Of a stretch of 64,000 bases of DNA, positions 54,263-63,998 are shown one piece after another. Below the pieces are notes generated by a model. It ran no database searches. It was not told the origin of the DNA and saw only the letters and a program-made list of their open reading frames with translations. Each line of letters begins with the position of its first letter. Positions within the stretch are counted from its first letter, which is position 1. This DNA comes from Pyronema omphalodes (taxonomy: Eukaryota > Ascomycota > Pezizomycetes > Pezizales > Pyronemataceae): positions 520,849 to 584,848 of the forward strand of contig JAJJXM010000041.1 of assembly GCA_024516155.1 (NCBI GenBank). Reading direction: 5' to 3'. Made by a program: the position numbers and the translations under genes.

Positions 54263-56451
54263 TAAAAATCCGACTCCTCATCATTTTGCTCAATCTCCCA
54301 GATCCTGGGCTGAGCATCTTCCATGATCTCATCCTCATCCTGCCGCACTGCTGCGGTCTTTGTCTTTTTTGTTTCTTTGGGCTTCTCCTGCCCTTTGTTT
54401 CCATCATCATCATCGTCTCTCTTCCTCTTGCCAGAGGAAGCAACCTTTCCTTCGCCAGAGAGCTCTGTTCCTCCAACTGTCTTTTTAGCGTAACAATCAA
54501 ACATTTTGTGCCCAGATCGTCCGCATCTCCAACAGTCAGCCTTATCCTTTTTATGTTTGTCGATTTCGCTCTGAGGAACATTGTTCAGAGCCTCCCTTCC
54601 CGACGCAAAAATAGACTTCTTGTCCTTCTTTCCTGCAAAGCCTTTTTTCTCCTTTTTCTCCTTAAATTTGTCTTTGTGCTGCACCTCCTTAGGGCGCACA
54701 GTTTCCTTTTGTTTTCCCTTATCCTTATGGCGGTCCTCTCGTACCTCCAAAGACTTCTTTTTATGACCCTTCAATTCCTCATCCAAGTTTTCCACAACGT
54801 GAGCAGCTTCCTTCACTGCATCAATCATTGCTTCATCGTCAGTTGGGATTCCCCCAACTCTCTGATATACCATCTTCTTAATGGCCGGTGTCATGGCCTC
54901 CCAAATCACATTCCTATACATAGGACCAATTGCTCCCACACGCATATTAAGGTCCTCCAACTTGGTGATATAGTCATCGATGTCTCCCTCATACTGGAGT
55001 TCCGTGATCCTCTTAACGTCCTTCTGGGCTTCCCGCTTATCCTCAAACCTAGTTTCAATAGAGCTTGAGAAAGCTTGCCATGTATCCTTAAGTCCTTGCC
55101 TTTGAATGGACTTTCGCCGTTCCTGGTGCCAACTGAGAGCTTTGTGAGTAAGCAAGCTCCCAACCCATTTCACCTGGTCGTCCTCATCTGGAAAAGCCTT
55201 GGCGTATGTCGCAATGTAATCTTGGACCGACATCCACCAAGCCCTAAACAAATTCTTGTCCTTCCCAGAAAAATATTGTGGAGCCTTCATTTCAGGCATT
55301 TTGGGTCTTCTTGGTTCATTGACCCCAGATTGCTGCAATTTGTTGACAAGTGATTCCAAAAATGCTTCCGTTGCATTTTTCGCTTCTGGCTTCTTTTGTT
55401 GAGCCTTTTGTTTGCGCTCCTGGCGCTTCCTTTCCAACGCTTTTCTGATGTATGAGTCATCGGAGTCTTCGCCGTCCGAAGGATCAGACGGTGGTGGTGG
55501 AGGTGGTGGGAGTCCTCCTCCTGGTGGTTTACTGCCCCTACCACCATTTCTGCCATTGTCTGCCGGGATTCCATCCTCTGATGGAGGCAAGGGGACTTCT
55601 GGTGCTCATCCGAGTGAGGGAGGTCTAGGAGACATCTCCTCATGCATAGCCTCAGTTAAGGACTTAGCATCGAAATGCTCCTTCTTCTGGATCTTAGACA
55701 TAACAAGGCCAATAACCTTGTTTACCAACTCCAATTTTTCCTCCTCTCTTTGTTCCTCATAATCCAGCAGACGTTGCTGGTGCACCTCTTCAGCTCTAGA
55801 AAGAGCTGCAATCCGTCTATCCCTCTGCTCATCATCTTGTTCCCGAATGGCGTCTTGTGTATTTTTCTGAAAGGCCCATTCCTCGATTTCCTTGTTGATC
55901 TGTAGTTGCCTCTGGGCAAAGGCTTCGAGGATGGCATTGGTTGTCTGGATGCCGTGGTTGAGTCTTTCTGCAGCCGCTTGATTGGCTGCCTCTTTGGTTT
56001 TAGTGTCCGTGGCAAGTTCGCCAATTGTCCTCCAAACTTGGCCGGCAAAGTCGTTGCTGGCCTGAACGAGTCTGGTAACGGTTTGAAGGTTGACCTCCTG
56101 GTCAAGGTTGCCCTTCTTTGCTAGGATGTCGTAAGCTTTCTGCATCCCCTGGGCCATCTCCTGATAGAGTCCCTTCATCCGTTGCAATTCCTCGTTCATT
56201 GCAGCTCCTGATCCAGCTGCTTCCATCAATCTCTTAATGTCCTCCTCAGTCGAATTCATCCGTTCCATCATTAAAATCACCCATTGTGGTACTTCGCCTA
56301 GGTGAAGGGTGGTGCCATGATGAACCCTTGGTTGTCCCACAGAGGTGACTTCCTCCCAGGAACGAGGACGGGTGATGCTGACGGTGTCAGCCATAGGCGC
56401 ATCAAGTCCGTCGTCGTGGGTTGCACCGCCGGTGAGTCTGCGTGAGGCCAT
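54262..56451 (-). CDS. Gypsy gag with an in-frame TGA
   Basis: One reading frame of about 729 codons from ATG at 56451 to TAA at 54264-54262, crossed once by TGA at 55608-55606. Before the TGA: 281 residues with a predicted coiled-coil stretch rich in Glu, Gln and Arg. After it: a proline/glycine linker, a capsid-like segment (FRAWWMSVQDYI, WVGSLLTHKALSWHQ), a lysine-rich region and the CCHC knuckle CWRCGRSGHKMFDC near 54535. The frame is kept on both sides, so the TGA is either a single recent nonsense change (CGA to TGA fits) or a programmed readthrough site. Start chosen as the first ATG after the 5' LTR leader. Confidence 0.85.
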
Positions 56452-56556
56452 TGTAGATTGAGGTTTTTTGTTTGTAGTTTTTAGAGGAGTGTTGGTGTTT
56501 CTTGCCCTAGAAGAGGGTCTTCCGTAATCGTGTCGAAAAGTAAACTTAGTAGCTTG

Positions 56557-56572
56557 AGCCTTAAGTTTATAG
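56557..56572 (-). other. Candidate self-priming primer-binding site
   Basis: Directly after the 5' LTR end the minus strand reads CTATAAACTTAAGG. It lacks the TGG expected for a tRNA primer. Twelve bases, ATAAACTTAAGG, are a perfect complement of CCTTAAGTTTAT inside the LTR (49176-49165 and 56709-56698). Confidence 0.5.
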
Positions 56573-57385
56573 TGTGAACCTGGCTATTGAGGCTTTCAAT
56601 AGAGAGGCTTATTCGATCAGTCGTTCTTCGTTTGAAAGGTATTCAACAAATAAATTTCCCAAGAAGCTAGGAAGTAAACTAATCGATCACAGGCCGAATA
56701 AACTTAAGGGTCTCGTCCTGAGGTATTGGTGTAGAATGGTAACGTCGTAACAAGGGATCAAGTTGCTGATGCTGGAGGAGACGGTGGGAAGACTTAGGGT
56801 CTTTTATAGACTTTCGTCTACAAGTTCGCCCAGACTTCCCAAGGGAACCAACTTCCAAACTAAGCTTAGGAGATAAGACGTGAGTCAATCCTTTGACAAA
56901 TCTGCCGATGGCTCGCATCATGCTGCATGCGCAATTATATTAATTGCTCACTTGCATGATGTGCCTCGTCTCAGATTAATCCTTGACATTCCTCGCCGTG
57001 CTACCACACCTTCCAATCAGGTATTGGGGTTAAGCGCCTAGTGGAGGGTTACTCCACTTGAGCGCATAATGCAATGACTCCTCCGATAATAACATGTGAG
57101 TCATATATCGCATGAGTCGTCTTGATCATAGATCTCCCTAGAGAATCTCGATTGCGAGTGAAGGAATCTGACATCATAAGGCAGACTATGCCTTACCGGA
57201 GCGCACTGCCCCGTCACATTCCTGTGTGATGTCATAACAGCCCCACCTGCGCGCACTTGCGCGCAGCCACACCCTGGTGTGTACGCAAACGCCGTCTTAT
57301 CTTGCAGTTGGTAGTCATTGGCCTAAGGTCGCGTCATATCAGTTCCATCCAACAGTTTCCCTGAGTGGTGTTCCTTGCTGCAGGA
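56573..57385 (-). repeat. Gypsy 5' LTR, first part
   Basis: Corresponds to 49040-49852 of the other LTR with two differences. It is cut at the LINE target site. Confidence 0.95.
57372..57385. other. LINE target-site duplication, left copy
   Basis: tccttgctgcagga occurs here and at 63437-63450, but once in the uninterrupted LTR (near 49839-49852). This proves a LINE insertion with a 14-bp duplication. Confidence 0.95.
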
Positions 57386-57407
57386 AACAGGACCAAGCGA
57401 CGCTGGT

Positions 57408-58652
57408 ATGACAAACTACAACAATTCTTCCGTAAACCCCAGACATGAGGGGTCAGAATCAGACTATTGGTACAATGTGTCGCAACAGTATCGAAAACTC
57501 CTCTACGACAACAAGATCGAAGCACCAGCCCTTCCCGAACGCCATGCCTCAGGGAAGAAAATTATGGAAATCAACAAGCCAGTTTCGACTCAAAACAAAA
57601 CCCAACCTATGCCTCAAGCATATACCTTCGCGGCGGCAGTCAAAAGCCCTGCACCCCAGAGCTCCCTCAGAACACCAATCTTCACCTCAAACGGAATCCC
57701 AAATAGCAACACCCAAATCAAGAAACATGTACCCAAAATTGGACCAAAGAAATCCAACACCCCCCCGAAGGAAATAGTGATCCCATGCTCAGATCCAACA
57801 GCCCTACCTGACAGCGCAAGAGCCACAGTAGGCAAAGCCATTGAGCAGGCTCTCCGATCTGCTAATGCACCGGAGAATATTGGCATACTGACTGTTCGAA
57901 AAAATCAATCTGGCAATCTCCTCATAACCCCCAGACGAGACACTCCTATGCCTTTGCTGATGACATATCTGCCCCTCCTAGAAAATACGGTGAAGGCAAT
58001 CCACCCTTCGCTGAAAGCCCCAAAAGCAGCGGAGAGGTGGTACAAGCTGGCAATACATGGTATTCCAGTCGACAGCTTCCCAGATGACAACAATGGCATG
58101 CAAGCTCTCAAGCTTGAAATAGAACAGAAGAACAAGGTAACCCTGGCTACCACACCACGATACATGTCCCATCCGGACAAAAGGGCCGGAAAGGCAGCGT
58201 CCAGCGTTGTCATTGCCCTTGTATCTAGTGAAGAATACAAATCCCTAAAGAAAAACAAAGTCATAATTGAATATGACATCAAGAAGGTAACCCCTTTTTA
58301 CACGGCACGCAGTACTGACCAATGCAGAAGATGTCAGGAATATGGACATCACCATGCCACATGCACATCCCAGCGAGGCCCAACGTGTGCGCTGTGTGGG
58401 CAAAAGCATCCAACAGAAGAACACTACTGCCTGAGATGCCCGGAACGGAAAGGAAGAGGATGTGCTCATATTCCGTACAAATGTGCTAACTGTGAGGAAA
58501 CAGGACAAACTGACACTGCTCACCCTGCCTTTGGAACAAAGTGCCCAATGAGAATTCGGGTCATGAAAAGCGCATGGGACAAAACAAAGGCAGTCAATGA
58601 AACAGCACAAACAACACCCCCCGAAGACCTCACGATGACAACTGATGCCTAG
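57408..58652 (+). CDS. LINE ORF1, gag-like RNA-binding protein
   Basis: 414 residues. ORF1 proteins of this class coat the element RNA. The N-terminal half is basic and Pro/Ser-rich. The central fold includes IEQALRSANAPENIG, then LLENTVKAIHPSLKA and WYKLAIHGIPVDSF. Three zinc knuckles follow: CRRCQEYGHHHATC, CALCGQKHPTEEHYC and a longer CANCEETGQTDTAH type. The start is the first ATG after the insertion junction, only 22 nt in. The open frame extends upstream into the LTR duplication but has no ATG there. It overlaps ORF2 by 8 nt (ATGCCTAG, 58645-58652). Confidence 0.93.
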   Translation: MTNYNNSSVNPRHEGSESDYWYNVSQQYRKLLYDNKIEAPALPERHASGKKIMEINKPVSTQNKTQPMPQAYTFAAAVKSPAPQSSLRTPIFTSNGIPNSNTQIKKHVPKIGPKKSNTPPKEIVIPCSDPTALPDSARATVGKAIEQALRSANAPENIGILTVRKNQSGNLLITPRRDTPMPLLMTYLPLLENTVKAIHPSLKAPKAAERWYKLAIHGIPVDSFPDDNNGMQALKLEIEQKNKVTLATTPRYMSHPDKRAGKAASSVVIALVSSEEYKSLKKNKVIIEYDIKKVTPFYTARSTDQCRRCQEYGHHHATCTSQRGPTCALCGQKHPTEEHYCLRCPERKGRGCAHIPYKCANCEETGQTDTAHPAFGTKCPMRIRVMKSAWDKTKAVNETAQTTPPEDLTMTTDA

Positions 58653-61600
58653 TTATACACCTAGTGCAGCAACCTTACGAATTATAACCCATAATATAAA
58701 CCGAAGTACAAATGTTCTTAATACATTGCTCAACACCTTAGGTAATACTGCAGATATTATACTAATTCAAGAAGCCAATATTACAAACACAAAATACACA
58801 GTAAGCCACCCCGATTTTACTCTACTGCACCCAAGCAAAGGCAGCCGCCATTCAATCAGAACAGCAGCATACATCACACGAAACAATCCACACCTACATG
58901 TTACCCCGAGGCTAGACATCTGTGAGGATTCAGATCTCCAAATTCTAGAAGTCAGCACGCCACTTATCCCTACCTTTCACTTAATCAATATGTATAATGA
59001 AAAAGAACCCTCAACACGCCTGTACACTATTCCCCGCTGCTTCCCTAACTTGAACTTCCCCCACAGATGTGTGATGACTGGTGATTTCAATGCACACCAT
59101 GCGCTCTGGAACACCCAGACTACTAACCCAGTACGATCAACTGAGATAATCCAACTCCTGGAAGAAGAGGGATGGCAATTAATCAACACCCCAGACGTTC
59201 CTACTTACCAGTACAAAAATGGGCAGGGATCCTCGGTGCTGGATCTGACAATAGCAACACCTGGAATGACAAGAGAAGTAACTAATTGGGCAGTTGACGA
59301 TGACAATGCCACTGGGTCAGACCATGAGGTCATTGTTTTCGAAATAAATTCCCTACACCCCGATGTGGAATACAGAGCGCCATCTCCCCGGCTCAACTGG
59401 AAAAAGACCAACTGGGAAAACTTTTCCTCAATCCTACAAAAGCTTTCACAGTCATGCCGAAGAGCATGGGATACAGACAGGGAAATGCCAGAGGATCATG
59501 TATTGGATGCCCAAGCGGAGCAGCTAAGGGACATAATCCTAGAGGCAGCAACTGCTTCTACCCCACTGGTGAAGCCATCACCAAGATCGAAGCGATGGTG
59601 GACAGATGAAATTAAGGAAAGCAGAAAAACAATGAACGTAGCCAGGAAACGATGGCAAGGTACACGAACACAGGAATACCATGAGGAGTTCAAAAGATTG
59701 CGGAACCTACATTTCCGAAAGATTCGCCATGCCAAAGACTCCCTCTGGAAGGAATACCTGGCCCACGCAGAAGGGGCTGATATATGGGCGGCTTTTCGAT
59801 ATACCAATCCCAGACAACCAAAGATTATCCCTACATTAAATCTATTGAGCGCAGGAACAATACAAAAGTGCACAGACTTCAAGTCAAAAGCTCGGGCATT
59901 TAAATCCCTATTCCCTACACCTCCATCGGCAACCCCAACGCAAGAATCACAAGGAAAGCCTCCACTCCCATGGAAGACATTCTTGAAAGAGGAAATCCAG
60001 ATGGCTATCTTTGCACCATCACCCAACAAAGCACCAGGGCCCGACAAAATCACATTTGCCTGCTTACGTCAAGCGTACCTGGCGATTCCAGAACATTTTC
60101 ACACGCTCTATGCAACATTGGGGAGGGTGGGATATCAACCCCGAAGCTGGAGACAGGCCACAACAATAATTACAGCAAAGCCAAACAAAGCTGATTATAG
60201 CAACCCAAAATCATATCGGCCAATTGCATTACTGAATTGCCTTGGAAAGGTCCTTGAGAAACTGATGGCAACTAGGCTCAGCCAGATGGCGGAAGTGTAT
60301 GGATTGCTGCATCAGGACCAGATCGGGGGAAGACCATTCAGGTCCGCTGTTGATGCAGCGATGGCTCTAACACATGAGGTGGAAACTGCAGAGAAGAAAA
60401 AATTAATCACCACAGCACTTTTCCTAGATGTGCGAGGAGCCTTTGATAATGTATCATCACCTCGACTTATCAACACCATGAGACATCTAGGATGCCCGGA
60501 GCCAGTTGTAAAATGGGCAACCTCCTTCCTCAGCCACAGAACCATGGCTCTCTCATTCGATGGACAAACAGAAACACAAAACCCAATCAGTACTGGAATA
60601 CCTCAAGGGTCACCGGCCTCTCCAATGTTATTCCTATTATACCTGCGCCCACTTTTCGACAGACTCAGCCTACGTCATCCTGAGGTATGGACACCAAGTT
60701 TCATTGACGATGTGGGCCTGGTAGTTCATGGTCCAACCAGAGAAGGAAATTCAAGAAAACTGGAGGCAGTTGCAAAAACCGCATTTCAATGGGCAGAAAG
60801 AAACGCAGTAGCTTTTGATGATGACAAGTCAGAAATGTTGCATTTCTATCGAGCCAAGAAGGATGAAGACAGAGAAGAAGAGAAGATTACTTTACCAAAT
60901 GGTACAGTGGTGTCACCGGGGACTCGAGGAGGAAAAAGGGATGTTGTCAGGTGGATAGGAATTTATTTTGATAGAAAGCTGACATTTAAACACCATGTGC
61001 ATGTAAAGCTGACTGCCGCCTCCAGATCCTTCAGTGCCCTATGTAGCCTTGTCCGCTTCCAAACAGGTTTGTCCCCAGCAGCTGCACGCTTACTTTACTG
61101 TGCCTGTGTCCAATCTAGGTCCGATTTTGGAGTAGAGATCTGGTGGAAAGGACAGAAAGTCCTGGCCGAAAAAATGCAGCTTCAACAAAATCAAGCCTTG
61201 AGGAGGATCCTAAATGCGTTCCAATCGACACCTATAATGGCCCTACACAACGAATGTGCAATACCACCGGTGACGGTCAGACTCAATGGAAAACAAAGGA
61301 ACTATGCCCTAAGACTTCTTACACTCCCACCAAGACATCCTGTGGCTTCCAGGTGTCCATCCTCCTTCCCAATCCCAAATCACTTCGGAAATTCACTACA
61401 ATCTAACCGGGAATATGACTGTCAATGGCAAAGTGGACTTGGAGCACCCTCGCGGCTGTCTGGCTTACTCCAATACCTGGGAGCATGGCTATCTCCCACA
61501 GACACAGTGGAGGACACAGCTCAACCAACCATGACACCTTGGGACAAGAACGGCATCCATACCGAAATCGAAGAAAGCCCGAAAGAAGACGCCGCCAGAA

Positions 61601-62643
61601 TTCACCTAAATAGACTGCAAGAACTACAAGGGGAAGACAATAATATCATCATATACACAGACGGCTCATCGAAGGAAGATCAAACAGGGGCTGGAGTCTA
61701 CATTCCTCATGGACTCCCGCAAATAATCAAAACCACAATACCGATGGGAGAAACAAGTGAGGTCTATGATGCAGAACTTCGAGCGATACTTGAAGGCCTC
61801 GAGAAGGCTGCATCATTTATCAAGCGACACAAGGCATCCAATCGACATATCTACATCTTTAGTGACAACCAGTCAGCGATCCGTAGGATAAGACACCTCC
61901 AAAGGGGACCCGGCCAAGATATTGCCCGAAACATCCATGAAATTACGAAAACCCTGATGAAATTCAACACTGAAATAACAATCTCATGGGTACCGGGACA
62001 CACACAAATCCAAGGAAATGAGATAGCAGATGACCTCGCCAAAGCTGCAACCTCTCAGAAACCGGACCGCACACCTGTGGTATCCATCTCCTGGCTGAAA
62101 AGACAAACCCGAGGCCAGAAACTGAAGGAGTGGAAGGAATGGTACGAACAACAAAAACAGCCAAAAACATACAAATCACCTCATTCAAGACAGCTAGACA
62201 TTGCATACACAAATACCACCCGCAAAATCTCATCAGCCATCCTAGGCCTGAGAACTGGTCATGGATATTTTCTGGATTACCTATCAAAGACGAACTCCGA
62301 AAAATATCCTTCACCCAGATGCACCTGTCCAATGCAACCCCCACAAACACCCAAACACCTCATCCTAGGCTGCCCAAAATACCAAGTACAGAGGAATAAA
62401 CTCCGCCGCGAACTGAAACTTCACAGGAACCACCCTGCACCACTCCAAGTGATACTCCACTCTCCCGATGGAACCAAGGCCCTTACCACTATGATCTCTA
62501 CTACCAAGATTGCCACCGCAGAGTGGATACAGGCACAGGTAAGTAATGCTCCCGCTCTGGAAGATGACCCGGAAGGAAGGAGAACAGGCTGGGGAACACT
62601 GATCGAATCTGAGAACGAGCACGAAGCGGTTCGGAGCGAATAA
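58645..62643 (+). CDS. LINE ORF2: endonuclease, reverse transcriptase, RNase H
   Basis: 1332 residues without a stop. The endonuclease-phosphatase domain covers residues ~10-235: THNINRS, IQEANIT, GDFNAHHALW (146-155), SDHEVI (225-230). The reverse transcriptase covers ~470-760: APGPDKITF, SYRPIALLNCLGKVLEK, FLDVRGAFDNV, GIPQGSPASP and the active-site box FIDD at 686-689 (YADD or YVDD is more usual). RNase H covers ~1000-1135: YTDGSSKEDQTGAGVY, AELRAILEG, FSDNQSAIRRI, WVPGHTQIQGNEIADDLA. A C-terminal Cys/His segment (CTCPMQ, HLILGC) is near residue 1227. EN plus RT plus RNase H places it in the I/Tad group. Its ATG overlaps the end of ORF1, so coupled reinitiation is likely. Confidence 0.96.
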   Translation: MPSYTPSAATLRIITHNINRSTNVLNTLLNTLGNTADIILIQEANITNTKYTVSHPDFTLLHPSKGSRHSIRTAAYITRNNPHLHVTPRLDICEDSDLQILEVSTPLIPTFHLINMYNEKEPSTRLYTIPRCFPNLNFPHRCVMTGDFNAHHALWNTQTTNPVRSTEIIQLLEEEGWQLINTPDVPTYQYKNGQGSSVLDLTIATPGMTREVTNWAVDDDNATGSDHEVIVFEINSLHPDVEYRAPSPRLNWKKTNWENFSSILQKLSQSCRRAWDTDREMPEDHVLDAQAEQLRDIILEAATASTPLVKPSPRSKRWWTDEIKESRKTMNVARKRWQGTRTQEYHEEFKRLRNLHFRKIRHAKDSLWKEYLAHAEGADIWAAFRYTNPRQPKIIPTLNLLSAGTIQKCTDFKSKARAFKSLFPTPPSATPTQESQGKPPLPWKTFLKEEIQMAIFAPSPNKAPGPDKITFACLRQAYLAIPEHFHTLYATLGRVGYQPRSWRQATTIITAKPNKADYSNPKSYRPIALLNCLGKVLEKLMATRLSQMAEVYGLLHQDQIGGRPFRSAVDAAMALTHEVETAEKKKLITTALFLDVRGAFDNVSSPRLINTMRHLGCPEPVVKWATSFLSHRTMALSFDGQTETQNPISTGIPQGSPASPMLFLLYLRPLFDRLSLRHPEVWTPSFIDDVGLVVHGPTREGNSRKLEAVAKTAFQWAERNAVAFDDDKSEMLHFYRAKKDEDREEEKITLPNGTVVSPGTRGGKRDVVRWIGIYFDRKLTFKHHVHVKLTAASRSFSALCSLVRFQTGLSPAAARLLYCACVQSRSDFGVEIWWKGQKVLAEKMQLQQNQALRRILNAFQSTPIMALHNECAIPPVTVRLNGKQRNYALRLLTLPPRHPVASRCPSSFPIPNHFGNSLQSNREYDCQWQSGLGAPSRLSGLLQYLGAWLSPTDTVEDTAQPTMTPWDKNGIHTEIEESPKEDAARIHLNRLQELQGEDNNIIIYTDGSSKEDQTGAGVYIPHGLPQIIKTTIPMGETSEVYDAELRAILEGLEKAASFIKRHKASNRHIYIFSDNQSAIRRIRHLQRGPGQDIARNIHEITKTLMKFNTEITISWVPGHTQIQGNEIADDLAKAATSQKPDRTPVVSISWLKRQTRGQKLKEWKEWYEQQKQPKTYKSPHSRQLDIAYTNTTRKISSAILGLRTGHGYFLDYLSKTNSEKYPSPRCTCPMQPPQTPKHLILGCPKYQVQRNKLRRELKLHRNHPAPLQVILHSPDGTKALTTMISTTKIATAEWIQAQVSNAPALEDDPEGRRTGWGTLIESENEHEAVRSE

Positions 62644-62655
62644 GACGAATAATGC

Positions 62656-62658
<3 letters not shown>

Positions 62659-62694
<36 letters not shown>
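62659..62694 (+). other. Internal A36 tract after ORF2
   Basis: Thirty-six A residues start 16 bp after the ORF2 stop, yet the element continues for about 740 bp before the target duplication. Confidence 0.95.
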
Positions 62695-62696
<2 letters not shown>

Positions 62697-62815
62697 CTGA
62701 AGACAGATACATAATTATGTACATAGAGAGCCGAAGAACAGCAAGAGCAAGAAATGGTAGCGCGCGGGAAAGGCAAAAGAGAAGAAGTGAGAGGAAGAAG
62801 AGGACCAGTGTAATT

Positions 62816-63140
62816 GAGCAGAGAAGAGAGGAGAAGAGAGGAGAGGAGCAGAGAGGATTGAAGTAGAGAGGCGAGGAGAGTAGAGGAGAGGCGAGGAGAG
62901 AAGAGGAGCGGCGAGGAGAGAAGAGGAGAGAAGAGGAGAGAAGAGGAGAGAAAAGGAGAGAAGAGGAGAGGCGAGGAGAGAAGAGGAGAGGCGAGGAGAG
63001 AAGAGGAGAGGCGAGGAGAGAAGAGGAGGCGAGGAGAGAAGAGGAGAGGCGAGGAGAGAAGAGGAGAGGCGAGGAGAGAAGAGGAGAGGCGAGGAGAGAA
63101 GAGGAGAGGCGAAGAGAGAAGAGGAGAGTTAAGGAGAGCA
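62816..63140 (+). repeat. GA-rich 20-bp minisatellite in the LINE 3' region
   Basis: About 15 copies of gaggagagaagaggagaggc with few variants. The long minus-strand open frames here (repeating SSPLLFSPRL) are periodicity artefacts. Confidence 0.9.
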
Positions 63141-63416
63141 TAGGAAGGCAGAGGAGAGCAGAAGAGAGCAAAGAGAGGGTACGAACAACGAAGTGAGAGG
63201 GTAGAGTGAGAGTGCCGGGAGGGAAAAGAGCAAACAGGGCTCCAAAATGTAACGACGAGAATGAAAACCAGCAGAAGGAAGAGAGGTGGCAACAGGCCCA
63301 AGAAATGAAGTACGCTCTGGGGCGGATCCCAGCGAGACTCCAAGGTAACAGCTGGAGCCTCGAAATGTAAATAGACTGTAGCATACGTCATAACCTTAAG
63401 GTTGGGAACGTTCAAG

Positions 63417-63436
63417 AAAATCAAATCAAATCAAAA
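63417..63436 (+). other. LINE 3' tail (aaatc repeats)
   Basis: The element ends aaaatcaaatcaaatcaaaa, directly before the right target duplication. Short simple-sequence tails are common in I-type LINEs. Confidence 0.8.
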
Positions 63437-63450
63437 TCCTTGCTGCAGGA
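63437..63450. other. LINE target-site duplication, right copy
   Basis: tccttgctgcagga, identical to 57372-57385. Confidence 0.95.
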
Positions 63451-63993
63451 CGTCGTCTCATGCTAACGCAATCTTGACCCTTGTCCTGAGCTCCACTCCT
63501 GTTGGCTGACTAGACTCTGCCTTGTTCCTTGGCCGACTATCTGCCCAACTCAGACCTCGGATGATCCTATTCGTCTGCCTTGCACTGTCCTGAGAATTCC
63601 CTTCTCTTGCAAGCCCTCTGGTAGCCGTGCTTGGTGGAACACAACCTCAAGTATAAGGAGGTGTCCTTTCGCCGTCATCTTCTGTCTCCATCAGCGTCGT
63701 CTGTAGTTTTCTCATGGGTAAGTCGACACCCATGAGGTAAGTTGTTCCTCGTTCCCATCCATCTGTGATCCTCCAAAACTGACAGTGAATAACAGGTAGC
63801 GACGCCTCGGGCCGGGATCCTCGTGAGGTCCTTTCGGAAAGTCACGAATCACGTGACGTGGCTAGCTGGAGCTCCTCAGGGGGTTCCGGCCCGGGATACT
63901 AACCTTATTATTCATTCTCCTGTCGAGTTTGCCATGTTCTCTAAATGTTATACATGTTACCTATTCTATACTCACACATTATAGGGTGTGACA
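63451..63993 (-). repeat. Gypsy 5' LTR, second part
   Basis: Continues the LTR interrupted at 57385 and matches 49853-50395 with two differences. It ends tgtgaca at 63993. Confidence 0.95.
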
Positions 63994-63998
63994 CTCGC
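63994..63998. other. Gypsy target-site duplication, right copy (ctcgc)
   Basis: Matches 49035-49039. The last two bases of the window (ag) continue copia gag. Confidence 0.9.

Larger units (their letters stand above)
57386..63436 (+). mobile_element. Intact Tad/I-type LINE inserted in the gypsy LTR
   Basis: 6.05-kb non-LTR retrotransposon with two open ORFs, a 22-bp 5' leader, a 36-A tract after ORF2, a GA-rich minisatellite and an aaatcaaatcaaatcaaaa end. Perfect 14-bp target duplications flank it. The intact frames and identical duplications indicate a very young, possibly active copy. Confidence 0.95.
49040..63993 (-). mobile_element. Ty3/gypsy chromovirus, nearly intact, split by a LINE
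   Basis: Minus-strand element: 5' LTR (63993-63451 plus 57385-56573), possible self-priming PBS, gag, pol with chromodomain, polypurine tract, 3' LTR (50395-49040). Without the LINE the element is about 8.9 kb. The two LTRs differ at only four sites that I could find (49101/56634, 49767/57300, 49944/63542, 50152/63750), so insertion was recent. It sits in copia gag with a perfect 5-bp target duplication. Confidence 0.95.

Noticed and set aside
62365..63424. 307-339 codon minus-strand frames rich in SSPLLFSPRL
   Set aside because: Produced by the GA-rich minisatellite in the LINE 3' region and the antisense of ORF2.
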